From Terriglobia bacterium (GTDB lineage Bacteria; Acidobacteriota; Vicinamibacteria; Vicinamibacterales; CAVVIG01): a stretch of 64,000 nucleotides of DNA. Position numbers and translations under genes: made by a program. Below are positions 37,131-45,698 of the stretch, one piece after another. Each line of letters starts with the position of its first letter. The first letter of the stretch is position 1. Under the pieces are notes generated by a model. The model had not been told where the DNA came from, searched no databases, and saw only the letters and a list, made by a program, of their open reading frames with translations. The stretch is taken from NCBI GenBank assembly GCA_020073005.1, contig JAIQFX010000022.1, positions 1 through 64,000 on the forward strand. Direction: 5' to 3'.

Positions 37131-38434
37131 CAGCGGACCTCTCCGACGATCAAGCGCCGTGAGGCTGGCCGCTCGTCGCCAATCGTGATGGCGTTACCGA
37201 TCAACCGTAGAGCCGCATCGAGGCGCGGGCGATCGCGGAAGTGCAGCTCGAGCACGGCGTCGCCCGCCTGCACCCGATCGCCCGGCTTCGCCTTCACCAT
37301 GATGCCGACCGCGGGATCGACGGGATCCTCGACGCGATCGCGACCGGCGCCGAGCGCGACCGAGGCGCGGCCCACGAGTTCCGCGTCCAGCCGCGAGATG
37401 TACCCGCCGCGGCCCGCGGTCACGACATGCCGATCGGCCACGTGCGGCAGCCGCTGGTAGTCGTCGACCACGCGCGGATCGCCGCCCTGGATCTCGATGA
37501 TGCGCCGGAAGCGTTCGAGTCCTTCGCCGGACGCGATCGCGGCGCGGACCCGCCGCTCGGCGTCCGCGCGATCCGGCGCCACCTTGCCGAGCACGAGCAT
37601 CCGCGCGGCCAGCTCGACGGAGACGTCGATGAGATCGGCCGGCCCCTTCCCCTTCAACACCTCGAGGCATTCGATCACTTCGAGCGCGTTGCCGACCGCG
37701 CGGCCGAGCGGCGTCTCCATGAGCGTGATGACGGCCTCGGTCCGGACGCCGGACGCGTTGCCGATCGACACGAGCGATTCGGCGAGCCGGCGCGAGTCGG
37801 CTTCGGTCTTCATGAACGCGCCGCTGCCGGTCTTGACGTCGAGCACGAGCGCGTCGATCCCTTCCGCGATCTTCTTGCTCATGATCGACGCGCTGATGAG
37901 CGGAATGCTCTCGACCGTCCCCGTCACGTCGCGCAGCGCGTACAGCTTCTTGTCGGCCGGCGCGATCTGCGAGGTCTGGCCGATCATGGCGCAGCGCGTT
38001 CGCGCGAGCGCCGCCTTCATTTCGTCGAGCGACAGGTTGACGCGGAAGCCCGGGATCGCTTCGAGCTTGTCGAGCGTGCCGCCGGTGTGGCCGAGCCCGC
38101 GGCCGGACATCATCGGCACGGGCACGCCGCACGCCGCGGCGAGCGGCGCGAGAATCAGCGACGTCTTGTCGCCGACGCCGCCCGTGCTGTGCTTGTCGAC
38201 CTTGACGCCGGGGATCTCGCGGAGGTCGACGCGGACGCCGGAGTGGACCATGGCATCCGTGAGCCAGGCCGTCTCCTCCGCGGTCATCCCGCGCAGCAGC
38301 ACGGCCATCAGGAGCGCTGAAGTCTGATATTCCGGCAGCGTCCCGGCCGTGACGCCGTCCACGAAGAAGCGGATCTCCTCGCGGCTCAGCGCACCGCCAT
38401 CCCGCTTCTTCATGATGACGTCGACTGCGCGCAT
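37130..38434 (-). CDS. deoA: thymidine / pyrimidine-nucleoside phosphorylase
   Basis: 434 residues from ATG 38434. A frame reaching 38461 overlaps the divergent HEAT gene start and is not used. The signature SGRGLGHTGGTLDKLE and the phosphate-binding VDKHSTGGVGDKTSL are exact, and the KTGSGAFMKT loop follows. It cleaves thymidine or uridine with phosphate. First gene of the leftward salvage operon; TATACT at about 38446 on the minus strand is a possible -10 box in the 31-bp divergent gap shared with the HEAT/HD-GYP operon. Confidence 0.94.
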   Translation of the reverse strand: MRAVDVIMKKRDGGALSREEIRFFVDGVTAGTLPEYQTSALLMAVLLRGMTAEETAWLTDAMVHSGVRVDLREIPGVKVDKHSTGGVGDKTSLILAPLAAACGVPVPMMSGRGLGHTGGTLDKLEAIPGFRVNLSLDEMKAALARTRCAMIGQTSQIAPADKKLYALRDVTGTVESIPLISASIMSKKIAEGIDALVLDVKTGSGAFMKTEADSRRLAESLVSIGNASGVRTEAVITLMETPLGRAVGNALEVIECLEVLKGKGPADLIDVSVELAARMLVLGKVAPDRADAERRVRAAIASGEGLERFRRIIEIQGGDPRVVDDYQRLPHVADRHVVTAGRGGYISRLDAELVGRASVALGAGRDRVEDPVDPAVGIMVKAKPGDRVQAGDAVLELHFRDRPRLDAALRLIGNAITIGDERPASRRLIVGEVR

Positions 38435-38465
38435 CCGGCGGGCAGTATATTGGATAATCACGACG

Positions 38466-40688
38466 ATGTCCCAGGCGTCCCAGCTGTCACCGGAACTCGC
38501 GCGCGGCGTGCTCCAGCTGGCGCGCTCGCTCGTCGCCGCGATGCGGAATTGGACGCTGTATCCGCCCGAGCACCCGGCCGTCGGACAGTCGGTTTCGCGG
38601 CTGGCTCAGACCGTGCGCGAGACCTTGGCCGGCGGCGCGTTCTCTCTCGGCGTGACGCCGACAACGCTGATGGTCGGGGACGCGCCCGCGGATCAGACGC
38701 AAGGGTCGATTAGCGAGGCCGCGGCCTTCCTCCACGATCGCGACATCCTGCAGATCTCGTTTCTCGGAGAAGTCCCCGTTGAAGCGCTGCAGGCTTTCCT
38801 GCGGATCATGGCGCTCGACAGCGCCGAGCGCCGGAACCGCGGCGGGCCGGCGCAGATCTGGTTGAGCGACGGCCATCCGTCGATGGTCATCGATCAGATC
38901 GACTACAAGCGGGTGCTCGAGCGCGAGCGCGCGGGCGAGACGCCCGAGCCCGCCAAGCGCGACGACCTCTGGCGATCGATCGTGACGTCCATCGTCGCCG
39001 GTCAGACCGGCATGTTCGACGAGGCGGCGCAGCGGCGCCTGCTGGCGATCTCTGAAAGTCCCGGCGACATCACCGATCTCGCGGGCGCCGTCATGGCGCC
39101 GAAGTGCGCGCTGGACGGCTCGCCGATGATCACGTCGCAGGCCGCAACGGTCCTCGCCGCGTTCCGCCACCTCGCCGGCATCGTGACCGTGCGGGCGCCC
39201 GACAACCTGTCGAACGTGATGGGCAACCTCGCGACGGCGGCGGCCAATCTGGATCCGCACGTCGTGATGCAGGTGATGCAGCACGAGGAGGAGCCGGGCG
39301 CGCAGGTGACCGTCGTCCGCGGCATGGCCGCGGCGTTCGACGACGTGAAGGTCGCCCAGTTGCTGGCGACCGCGCTCGCGCTCGACGGCCAGGCGTCCGA
39401 TCGCCTCGCGACGATCTTCAATACGATCGCGCCGGACGACGATCGCAAGCGCCGCGTCCTGACGCTGACGCGCAGCATGCTGAGCGAGACCGACTTCGGC
39501 AAGCAGGGGCAGTTCCAGGTGTTGTGGACGTCGATGGAAGAGCTGCTCGTGTCGTACAACGACAAGCCGTTCGTGTCGGAGCACTACAAAGCGGCGCTCG
39601 ACGGCGTCGGGGGCCGCGCGGAACGGATGGCCACGGTGGATCTGCCGCCGGAACTGTCCGCCTGGATCGACAGCCTCGGGCAGGAGAACGTCCGCTCTCT
39701 CTCGGTCACGCTGCTCATCGATCTCCTCACGCTGGAGCGTGACGCGACGCGCGCTGAAGGCATCGCGCAGGACATGGGCGCGCTCGGCGAAGACCTGCTG
39801 ATGTCGGGATCGTACGACGATGCGCACGCGGTCACGAAGGCGCTGCGGGATCGCGCGTCCGCCACGGGCGCGATGGGGCGGGACGCCTGCCTGCAGGCGC
39901 TCGACCGTCTCGGCGACTCGCTCGCGATGCGGGAAACCGTCGCGCTCATCTCCGAGATGGACGACCGCGGCTGGGAGACGATCCGCACGGTGATCGCGAC
40001 CATCGGCGCCGCGTGCGCCGAGGCGCTGAAGCCGGCCGTCGCGGTCGAAAAAGAAACGGTCGCGTCCAAACGCGCCGAGCAGATCATCGTCGGGTTCGGG
40101 CCGCCGGCGATCTCGCGCCTGGCCTCGCTCGTCGGCGACTCCCGGTGGTTCGCGCAGGTGGCGGGCGCGCGGATGCTCGGGCACATCGGCACGGCCGAGG
40201 CGGTCCCGCTGCTCCAGCCGCTGCTCCGCAAGAGCGATCCCCGCGTGACCGTGCAGGCGATCGCGTCGCTGAGCGGGATCCAGGATCCCGCGGCCGCACG
40301 CGCCATCCAGACCGTGCTGCGGTCCACCACCGGCGACACCCGCCGCGCCGTGGTCGACGCGCTCGTGACGGATCGCGATCCGCGCGTGGTGCCGATGCTG
40401 GTGCAGATTCTCAACGAGAGCGAGCCGCTCGGCAAAGATCACGACGTCGTGCTCGAGACGCTCGACGCGCTCGGCCGCGTCGGCAGCGATGCCGCCATCC
40501 CGGCGCTCGTGAAGGCGGCGGCGGTGAAGGGGTGGTTCGTCCGCGCCAAGCGCGCGGCCCTGAAGACGCGGGCGGTCGAAGCGCTGGCGCGCCTCGGCAC
40601 GCCCAGGGCGAAGGCGGCGCTCGACGAAGCCGGACGCACCGGCGATCGGTTGCTGAAGAAGATCGTGCATGGAACAGCGAAAGGCTGA
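38466..40688 (+). CDS. HEAT-repeat protein with shared N-terminal module (first copy)
   Basis: 740 residues from ATG 38466. Residues 1-160 form the module also seen in the next three genes: WTLYPPEHPAVG in a long helix, FSLGVTPTTLMVGD as a strand pair, LHDRDILQISFLG, then MVIDQIDYKRVLERE. The middle (about 170-480) is helical and of uncertain fold, with SYNDKPFVSEHYKAAL near 390. The last 160 residues hold HEAT repeats (ADARMLGHIGTAEAVPLL-like units, VQAIASLSGIQ, RAVVDALVTDRDPRVV, VLETLDALGRVGSDAAI). No signal or membrane segment, so cytoplasmic. It overlaps the following HD-GYP gene by 20 bp. Likely a scaffold or adaptor; the function is unknown. Confidence 0.8.
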   Translation: MSQASQLSPELARGVLQLARSLVAAMRNWTLYPPEHPAVGQSVSRLAQTVRETLAGGAFSLGVTPTTLMVGDAPADQTQGSISEAAAFLHDRDILQISFLGEVPVEALQAFLRIMALDSAERRNRGGPAQIWLSDGHPSMVIDQIDYKRVLERERAGETPEPAKRDDLWRSIVTSIVAGQTGMFDEAAQRRLLAISESPGDITDLAGAVMAPKCALDGSPMITSQAATVLAAFRHLAGIVTVRAPDNLSNVMGNLATAAANLDPHVVMQVMQHEEEPGAQVTVVRGMAAAFDDVKVAQLLATALALDGQASDRLATIFNTIAPDDDRKRRVLTLTRSMLSETDFGKQGQFQVLWTSMEELLVSYNDKPFVSEHYKAALDGVGGRAERMATVDLPPELSAWIDSLGQENVRSLSVTLLIDLLTLERDATRAEGIAQDMGALGEDLLMSGSYDDAHAVTKALRDRASATGAMGRDACLQALDRLGDSLAMRETVALISEMDDRGWETIRTVIATIGAACAEALKPAVAVEKETVASKRAEQIIVGFGPPAISRLASLVGDSRWFAQVAGARMLGHIGTAEAVPLLQPLLRKSDPRVTVQAIASLSGIQDPAAARAIQTVLRSTTGDTRRAVVDALVTDRDPRVVPMLVQILNESEPLGKDHDVVLETLDALGRVGSDAAIPALVKAAAVKGWFVRAKRAALKTRAVEALARLGTPRAKAALDEAGRTGDRLLKKIVHGTAKG

Positions 40689-42030
40689 AGACCTCGTCCG
40701 GCGGCTGGCGGCGGCGCTGCGAGGCACCGAGCTGTACTCGCAGACGCACCCGCTCGTCCAGCGCGGGATCGACGCGCTCGCGACGGGCGCGGTCGAAGCG
40801 CTGGCGGCCGCCTCCAACGTACACATCGGGTTCCTCGGCGACGAAGTGGTCGTCGACGGGACGCGCCTGCCGCGCGGATCGGCCTCGCTCGTCGGGTTCG
40901 CGCGCGGCATGCGCGAGCGCGAGATCGAGAAGATCACGCTGAACCGCGGCCTGACACGCGAAGAAATCCGGACTTTCGTGATCACGCTGAACGATCGGAA
41001 GTCGCCGATTCCGCTCGCCGATCGCCTGCTCCAGAAAGGCGTGCGGCACATCGCGCTCGGCAAGATCGTCGTCGACGACGCGTCGGACGAGAACACCGGC
41101 ATCATGGCGGCGCGGAAGGTCTACGGGACGGCCGTGGAGACCGCCGAGACGCTGTGGAACGCGGCCAAGGCCGGTGACCAGCCCGACCCTGGCGCCGCGA
41201 AGAAGATCATCGACAGCCTCGCGAAGATGGTCACGCAGGACCGCACGTCGCTGATGGCGCTCACGGCGCTCAAGAAGTACGACAACTACACGTTCACGCA
41301 CATGGTGAACGTCTCGGCGCTCGCCATGGCGCAGGCGCGCTCGCTCAACGTCGAAGGGCCGTTGCTCCGCGAGTTCGGGTTCGCGGCCCTCATGCACGAC
41401 ATCGGCAAGGTGAACACGCCGCTCGAGGTGCTGAACAAGCCGGACAAGCTGACCAGGGACGAATTCGAAATCATGAAACGCCACGTCGTCGACGGCGCGC
41501 ACATTCTCCGCCGCACGCCCGAGATGCCGGCGCTGGCGCCGATTGTGGCGTTCGAACACCACCTGAAACAGGACCTCAGCGGCTATCCCGAAAAAATCGG
41601 CAGCCGGAAGCTGAATCTGTGCACGATGATCGTGTCGATCGCGGACGTGTTCGACGCGCTGCGCAGCACCCGGCCGTACCGCAAGGGCCTGGCGACCGAT
41701 CGCATCCGCAACATCATGGGCGAACAGGGCAATCCGGCGTTCAATCAGGTGCTGCTCAAGCGATTCGTCAACCTGATGGGACTGTTCCCGGTCGGCAATC
41801 TCGTCCGTCTCAGCACGGAGGAGATCGCGGTCGTCACCGCCGAGCACCCGACCGATCCGTTCCGGCCGCAGGTGAAGATCCTGACCGACGCCAAGGGCGC
41901 GCTGCTCGAGGAGCCCATGCTGACGAACACGTGGGAGCGGGACAGCCGCGGCGAGTTTCCGCGCGCGGTCGTCGAGGCGATTGATCCCGAAACGGTGGAC
42001 ATCGATCCGCTGAAGTACTTGAATGCCTGA
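40669..42030 (+). CDS. HD-GYP domain protein with shared N-terminal module (first copy)
   Basis: 453 residues. Residues 1-140 repeat the module: GTELYSQTHPLVQ, IGFLGDEVVVDGTRL, REREIEKITLNRG and VRHIALGKIVVDD. The HD-GYP domain (about 195-365) has His211 (FTHMVNV), His243-Asp244 (LMHDIGK), KRHVVDGAHIL, FEHHLKQDLSGYP with G305-Y306-P307, and SIADVFDALRSTRPYRKG. Such proteins hydrolyse cyclic di-GMP. The usual HHE...DGxGYP is here HHL...DLSGYP, so activity might be altered. A C-terminal beta tail of about 85 residues follows. It overlaps both neighbours (20 and 8 bp). Confidence 0.9.
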   Translation: MEQRKAEDLVRRLAAALRGTELYSQTHPLVQRGIDALATGAVEALAAASNVHIGFLGDEVVVDGTRLPRGSASLVGFARGMREREIEKITLNRGLTREEIRTFVITLNDRKSPIPLADRLLQKGVRHIALGKIVVDDASDENTGIMAARKVYGTAVETAETLWNAAKAGDQPDPGAAKKIIDSLAKMVTQDRTSLMALTALKKYDNYTFTHMVNVSALAMAQARSLNVEGPLLREFGFAALMHDIGKVNTPLEVLNKPDKLTRDEFEIMKRHVVDGAHILRRTPEMPALAPIVAFEHHLKQDLSGYPEKIGSRKLNLCTMIVSIADVFDALRSTRPYRKGLATDRIRNIMGEQGNPAFNQVLLKRFVNLMGLFPVGNLVRLSTEEIAVVTAEHPTDPFRPQVKILTDAKGALLEEPMLTNTWERDSRGEFPRAVVEAIDPETVDIDPLKYLNA

Positions 42031-44278
42031 AGCCCTTCCTCCCCAGACGCCGCCGCTCAGCGCGGAAGACACCGCGCGGCTGTTGGACTTCGCGCGCGCC
42101 TGCAAGGCGGCCGCGCGCGCGGTGATGCTCTACCCCGCGGGGCATCCGGCGATCGCCGCCACGCTGGGACGCATCGCGCAGATCACGTCCCCCGCGGCGA
42201 TGCCGTCGCCCTTCCAGCTGACGGTCCTGCCCGACGGGCTGCTGCTCAACGAACACGCGCCGGCCCGCGGCGACGCGGCGCTGAGCGAACTGGCCGCGTT
42301 GCTGCACAACCATCTCATCGGCCAGATGACCGTGCACCCTGGCGGCGACGTCGAATCGTGGCGCACGTTCCTCCTGCTGCTCGGGCGCGAGCCCAACGCC
42401 GTGCGGACCGACGGCGGCATCGCGCGCGTCTGGACGACGATGGCCGGACGCCACGTCGAGCTGCGCGAGATCGATTACACGGAAGTGCTGCGCGAGCGCC
42501 GGGGCGGGGACACCGCCAACTGGACGCGCGTGATCGCGAACTGCCTGCAAGGCAGCGTCGTCGACCTCGACACGGCCGCGATCCAGGAGCTGCTGGGGAT
42601 CGCCGGCGACAGCGATCGCCTGACCGAGCTGATGTCGGCGCTTCAGAAGAGCCCCGACAGCGGCGGCGGCGTCACGGCCAAGACCGCCGCGGTCCTGCGG
42701 ATGCTGCGGCAGATCGTGGACGTCGTCGCGAAGAACGAACCCGAGAAACTCGAACCGGTGCTCGGCAATATGGCGTCGGCGATCGGTCAGCTGTCGCCGG
42801 ACATGCTGCTCGGCCTGCTCACCCAGCGGGGCGACGACGAGGGGCCGAAGCTGGTGCAGTCCGTCGTCCAACGCATGTCCGACGGCACGATTGCCAAGTT
42901 CGTCTCGCGCAACGTCATCAATGAAAGCGCGGCGACCGACCGGCTCGCGCAGGCGTTCCAGACGCTCGTCCACGAATCCGATCAGCAGCAGCGGCTCCTC
43001 GCGCTCGCGAAAGACGATGTCGCGGCGTCGCCGCTCGGGAGCACCGAGGGCTTCGAGTCGGTCTGGAATCACGTCGCCGGGAAACTCCTGACGTCGTATT
43101 CGGACAAGCCGTTCGTCTCCGAGGAGTACGGGCGCGAGCTGTCCAATGCCCGCACAAAAGCGATCGAAGTGGATCAGGTCAACGACGATCCGCCCGAGCG
43201 CGTCGGCGCGTGGCTGGGCACGGTGGCCACGAGCGCGCTCCGGGCGCTCGACCTGACGCTGCTGCTGGATCTGCTGCGGATCGAGGAGGAGGAAAGCCGG
43301 TGGGCCAATCTGATGACGCCGGTCGTCAGCCTTCTCGAGGACCTGCTGCTCGTCGGCGACTTCGACGCGGCGCTGGCGCTGATCGCCGTGCTGGTCGCCG
43401 AGGCCGGCGGGACGGGGTCGAAGGCCCGCCGCCAGCACGCGATGATCGCGATCGACCTGCTGATCGCCGGGTCGATGATGCGGCACATCTCGACGCACCT
43501 GGCGACGATCGACGAGGCGCAGTTCGAGCGCGTCAAGGCCATGTGCGTGTCGCTCGGCGAGGTGCTCGTCCGTCCGCTCGCGGAAGCGCTGTCCGCCGAG
43601 GAGCGGCCGCGGACGCGCGAGCGGCTCACGGCGATCCTGATCGCGTTCGGATCGGTCGGACGGCGGACGATCGAGCGCCTGAAAAACGCGCAGAACCCCG
43701 CGGTCCGCCGCACGGCGATCCACCTCATGCGTCAGTTCGGCGGCAGCGACGCGCTGCCCGACCTGACCGAGCTGCTCGACGACAACGAGCCGCAGGTGCA
43801 GCGCGAGGCCGTGCGCGCGATTCTCAACATCGGCACCGACGGCGCGTACAAGATTCTCGAGCAGGCGCTCGCGACGGGCACGACGCGATCGCGCGACGCC
43901 ATCATGCAGTCGGTCAGCCTCGTCCGCGACGAAGGCGCGCTACCGCTCTTCGTGTACATCCTGCAGAACATCGACCATCGCGGCGCGCTCGCCGGCGTCT
44001 ACGTGCGGGCCATCGAGTCGCTGGGGGCGCTGCGCGATCCGGCGGGCGTGCCACCCTTGAAGCAGGCGTTGTACAAAGGTGAATGGTGGGCGCCGCGGCG
44101 GACCGCGACGCTCAGAGCGGCCGCGGCGGCGGCGCTCGCGCGCATCGGGACGCCCGAGGCGGTCACCGTGCTCGACGAGGCCGCGGCCGGCGGATCACGC
44201 GGCGTGCGGGCGGCCGCCCGCGCGCACCGCGGGCGCGTGCGCGAGACACGGCCGCCAATCACGAGCCAGACGACATGA
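42023..44278 (+). CDS. HEAT-repeat protein with shared N-terminal module (second copy)
   Basis: 751 residues. The same plan as the protein at 38466: ARAVMLYPAGHPAIA, LLHNHLIGQMTVHPG, VELREIDYTEVLRER for the N-terminal module (about 1-150); a helical middle with SYSDKPFVSEEYGREL near 360; then HEAT units at the end (VRRTAIHLMRQFGGSDALPDL, VQREAVRAILNIGTDGAYKIL, TATLRAAAAAALARIGTPEAV in parts). Cytoplasmic. It overlaps the HD-GYP genes on both sides by 8 and 4 bp. The two HEAT proteins are clearly paralogues but diverged strongly, so the duplication is old. Confidence 0.8.
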   Translation: MPEALPPQTPPLSAEDTARLLDFARACKAAARAVMLYPAGHPAIAATLGRIAQITSPAAMPSPFQLTVLPDGLLLNEHAPARGDAALSELAALLHNHLIGQMTVHPGGDVESWRTFLLLLGREPNAVRTDGGIARVWTTMAGRHVELREIDYTEVLRERRGGDTANWTRVIANCLQGSVVDLDTAAIQELLGIAGDSDRLTELMSALQKSPDSGGGVTAKTAAVLRMLRQIVDVVAKNEPEKLEPVLGNMASAIGQLSPDMLLGLLTQRGDDEGPKLVQSVVQRMSDGTIAKFVSRNVINESAATDRLAQAFQTLVHESDQQQRLLALAKDDVAASPLGSTEGFESVWNHVAGKLLTSYSDKPFVSEEYGRELSNARTKAIEVDQVNDDPPERVGAWLGTVATSALRALDLTLLLDLLRIEEEESRWANLMTPVVSLLEDLLLVGDFDAALALIAVLVAEAGGTGSKARRQHAMIAIDLLIAGSMMRHISTHLATIDEAQFERVKAMCVSLGEVLVRPLAEALSAEERPRTRERLTAILIAFGSVGRRTIERLKNAQNPAVRRTAIHLMRQFGGSDALPDLTELLDDNEPQVQREAVRAILNIGTDGAYKILEQALATGTTRSRDAIMQSVSLVRDEGALPLFVYILQNIDHRGALAGVYVRAIESLGALRDPAGVPPLKQALYKGEWWAPRRTATLRAAAAAALARIGTPEAVTVLDEAAAGGSRGVRAAARAHRGRVRETRPPITSQTT

Positions 44279-45639
44279 CGGCGCCGCGAGTCCAGATCGC
44301 CGACGAGATCCTGCGACGGTTTGCCGCGTCGCTGCGGTCCACCCAGCTGTACTCCAAGGGCCATCCGATCATCGCGCGCAATCTCGAGTCGCTGTCGGTG
44401 GCGTTTCAACTGGCCCACAGTCTCCAGCCCACCGTCGTCATCGGGCTGGTCGGCGACGAGGTCATCGTCGACGACATGCCGATGGCGAAGGCGGACACGC
44501 TCGGCCAGTTCGTGCTCCGGCTTCACGAGAGCGGCGTCGAACGCGTCGCGATCGACCGCGGCGTGACGAAAGAGGAGCTGACGGATTTCATCGACGCGGT
44601 GACCGCGACCGAGACGAGACGCGGCGATCAGGAGACCATCGCGTTTCCGGCGATGCCGCACATCCGCGTCGGCCGCGTGACCGTCGAGCAGCGCGTCGAA
44701 AGCGACCTCGGCGACATGGGCACGATCAAGCGCCTCTACAGCGAGGCGGTCACCGCCGCCAACGCGGTATGGGAGGCGGCGCAGACCGAAGGCCAGCCCG
44801 ACGCCACCGTCGCGCGCACGATGATCGACGGGCTGGCGCAGGCCGTCGCGCAGAACCGCACGGCGCTGCTGGCGCTGACCACGCTCAAGAACTACGACAA
44901 CTACACGTTCACGCACATGGTGAACGTCTCGATCCTCACGATGGGCCAGGCGCGCGGACTCGGCATCGACGGTCCGCTGCTCCGCGAGTTCGGACTCGCG
45001 GCGCTCATGCACGACATCGGCAAGGTGCGGACGCCGCTCGAGGTGCTGAACAAGCCGGACAAGCTCACCGACGCGGAGTTCGTGATCATGAAGCGGCACG
45101 TCGTGGACGGGGCGGAAATCCTGCGCATGACGCCCGACGTGCCCGCGCTCGCGCCCGTGATCGCGTTCGAGCACCACCTGCGGGCGGACGGATCCGGATA
45201 CCCGCACGGCGTGAAGCGCCCGTCGCTGAACATCGGCACGATGCTGTGCAGCATCGCCGACGTCTACGACGCGATGCGATCGCAGCGGCGCTATCAGCAG
45301 GCGTTCCCGACCGAGCGCATTCTCGAAGTTCTGAAGCGCAACGACGGCCAGCAGTTCGATCAGCACCTGGTCCGCCGCTTCGTGCAGCTGATCGGCATCT
45401 ACCCCGCCGGCAACCTCGTGCGTCTGAACACCGGGGAAATTGCCGTCGTCCGGCAGGTGTACGCGCCGGATCCGTACCGCCCGCAGGTGCGCGTGCTCAT
45501 CGATCGCGAGGGCCGCTCTCTCGAGATGACGTATGAAGTGAACCTGTGGGAAGCCACCGAGGATCCCGCGCGTCCGTCGTCGATCCTGGCGCCGATCGAT
45601 CCCGCGGGGTACAAGTTCGACCCGCTGCTGCTGATGTAG
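44275..45639 (+). CDS. HD-GYP domain protein with shared N-terminal module (second copy)
   Basis: 454 residues from ATG 44275 (ATGA overlap with the HEAT gene; a longer frame is shadow). Residues 1-145 repeat the module: STQLYSKGHPIIA, VIGLVGDEVIVDD, ESGVERVAIDRG, HIRVGRVTVEQR. The HD-GYP domain has His214 (FTHMVNV), His246-Asp247 (LMHDIGK), KRHVVDGAEIL, FEHHLRADGSGYP with G308-Y309-P310, and SIADVYDAMRSQRRYQ. Closer to the canonical sequence than the first copy, so this one is the better candidate for an active cyclic di-GMP phosphodiesterase. The C-terminal tail matches that of the first copy (GNLVRLNTGEIAVV). Confidence 0.9.
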   Translation: MTAPRVQIADEILRRFAASLRSTQLYSKGHPIIARNLESLSVAFQLAHSLQPTVVIGLVGDEVIVDDMPMAKADTLGQFVLRLHESGVERVAIDRGVTKEELTDFIDAVTATETRRGDQETIAFPAMPHIRVGRVTVEQRVESDLGDMGTIKRLYSEAVTAANAVWEAAQTEGQPDATVARTMIDGLAQAVAQNRTALLALTTLKNYDNYTFTHMVNVSILTMGQARGLGIDGPLLREFGLAALMHDIGKVRTPLEVLNKPDKLTDAEFVIMKRHVVDGAEILRMTPDVPALAPVIAFEHHLRADGSGYPHGVKRPSLNIGTMLCSIADVYDAMRSQRRYQQAFPTERILEVLKRNDGQQFDQHLVRRFVQLIGIYPAGNLVRLNTGEIAVVRQVYAPDPYRPQVRVLIDREGRSLEMTYEVNLWEATEDPARPSSILAPIDPAGYKFDPLLLM

Positions 45640-45698
45640 GATCGGCCGAGGCGTTCACGTCTCTCCCGCCTTTACGGCGCCCGGACGAAAGGATCTGC

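Noticed and set aside
38487-41105. 872-codon leftward open frame over the first HEAT gene
   Set aside because: Arg/His-rich antisense shadow of the real gene, caused by high GC; it has no start signal or fold pattern.
41834-43723. 629-codon leftward frame over the second HEAT gene
   Set aside because: Shadow frame, composition biased to Arg/Gly/Asp; overlaps two good genes.
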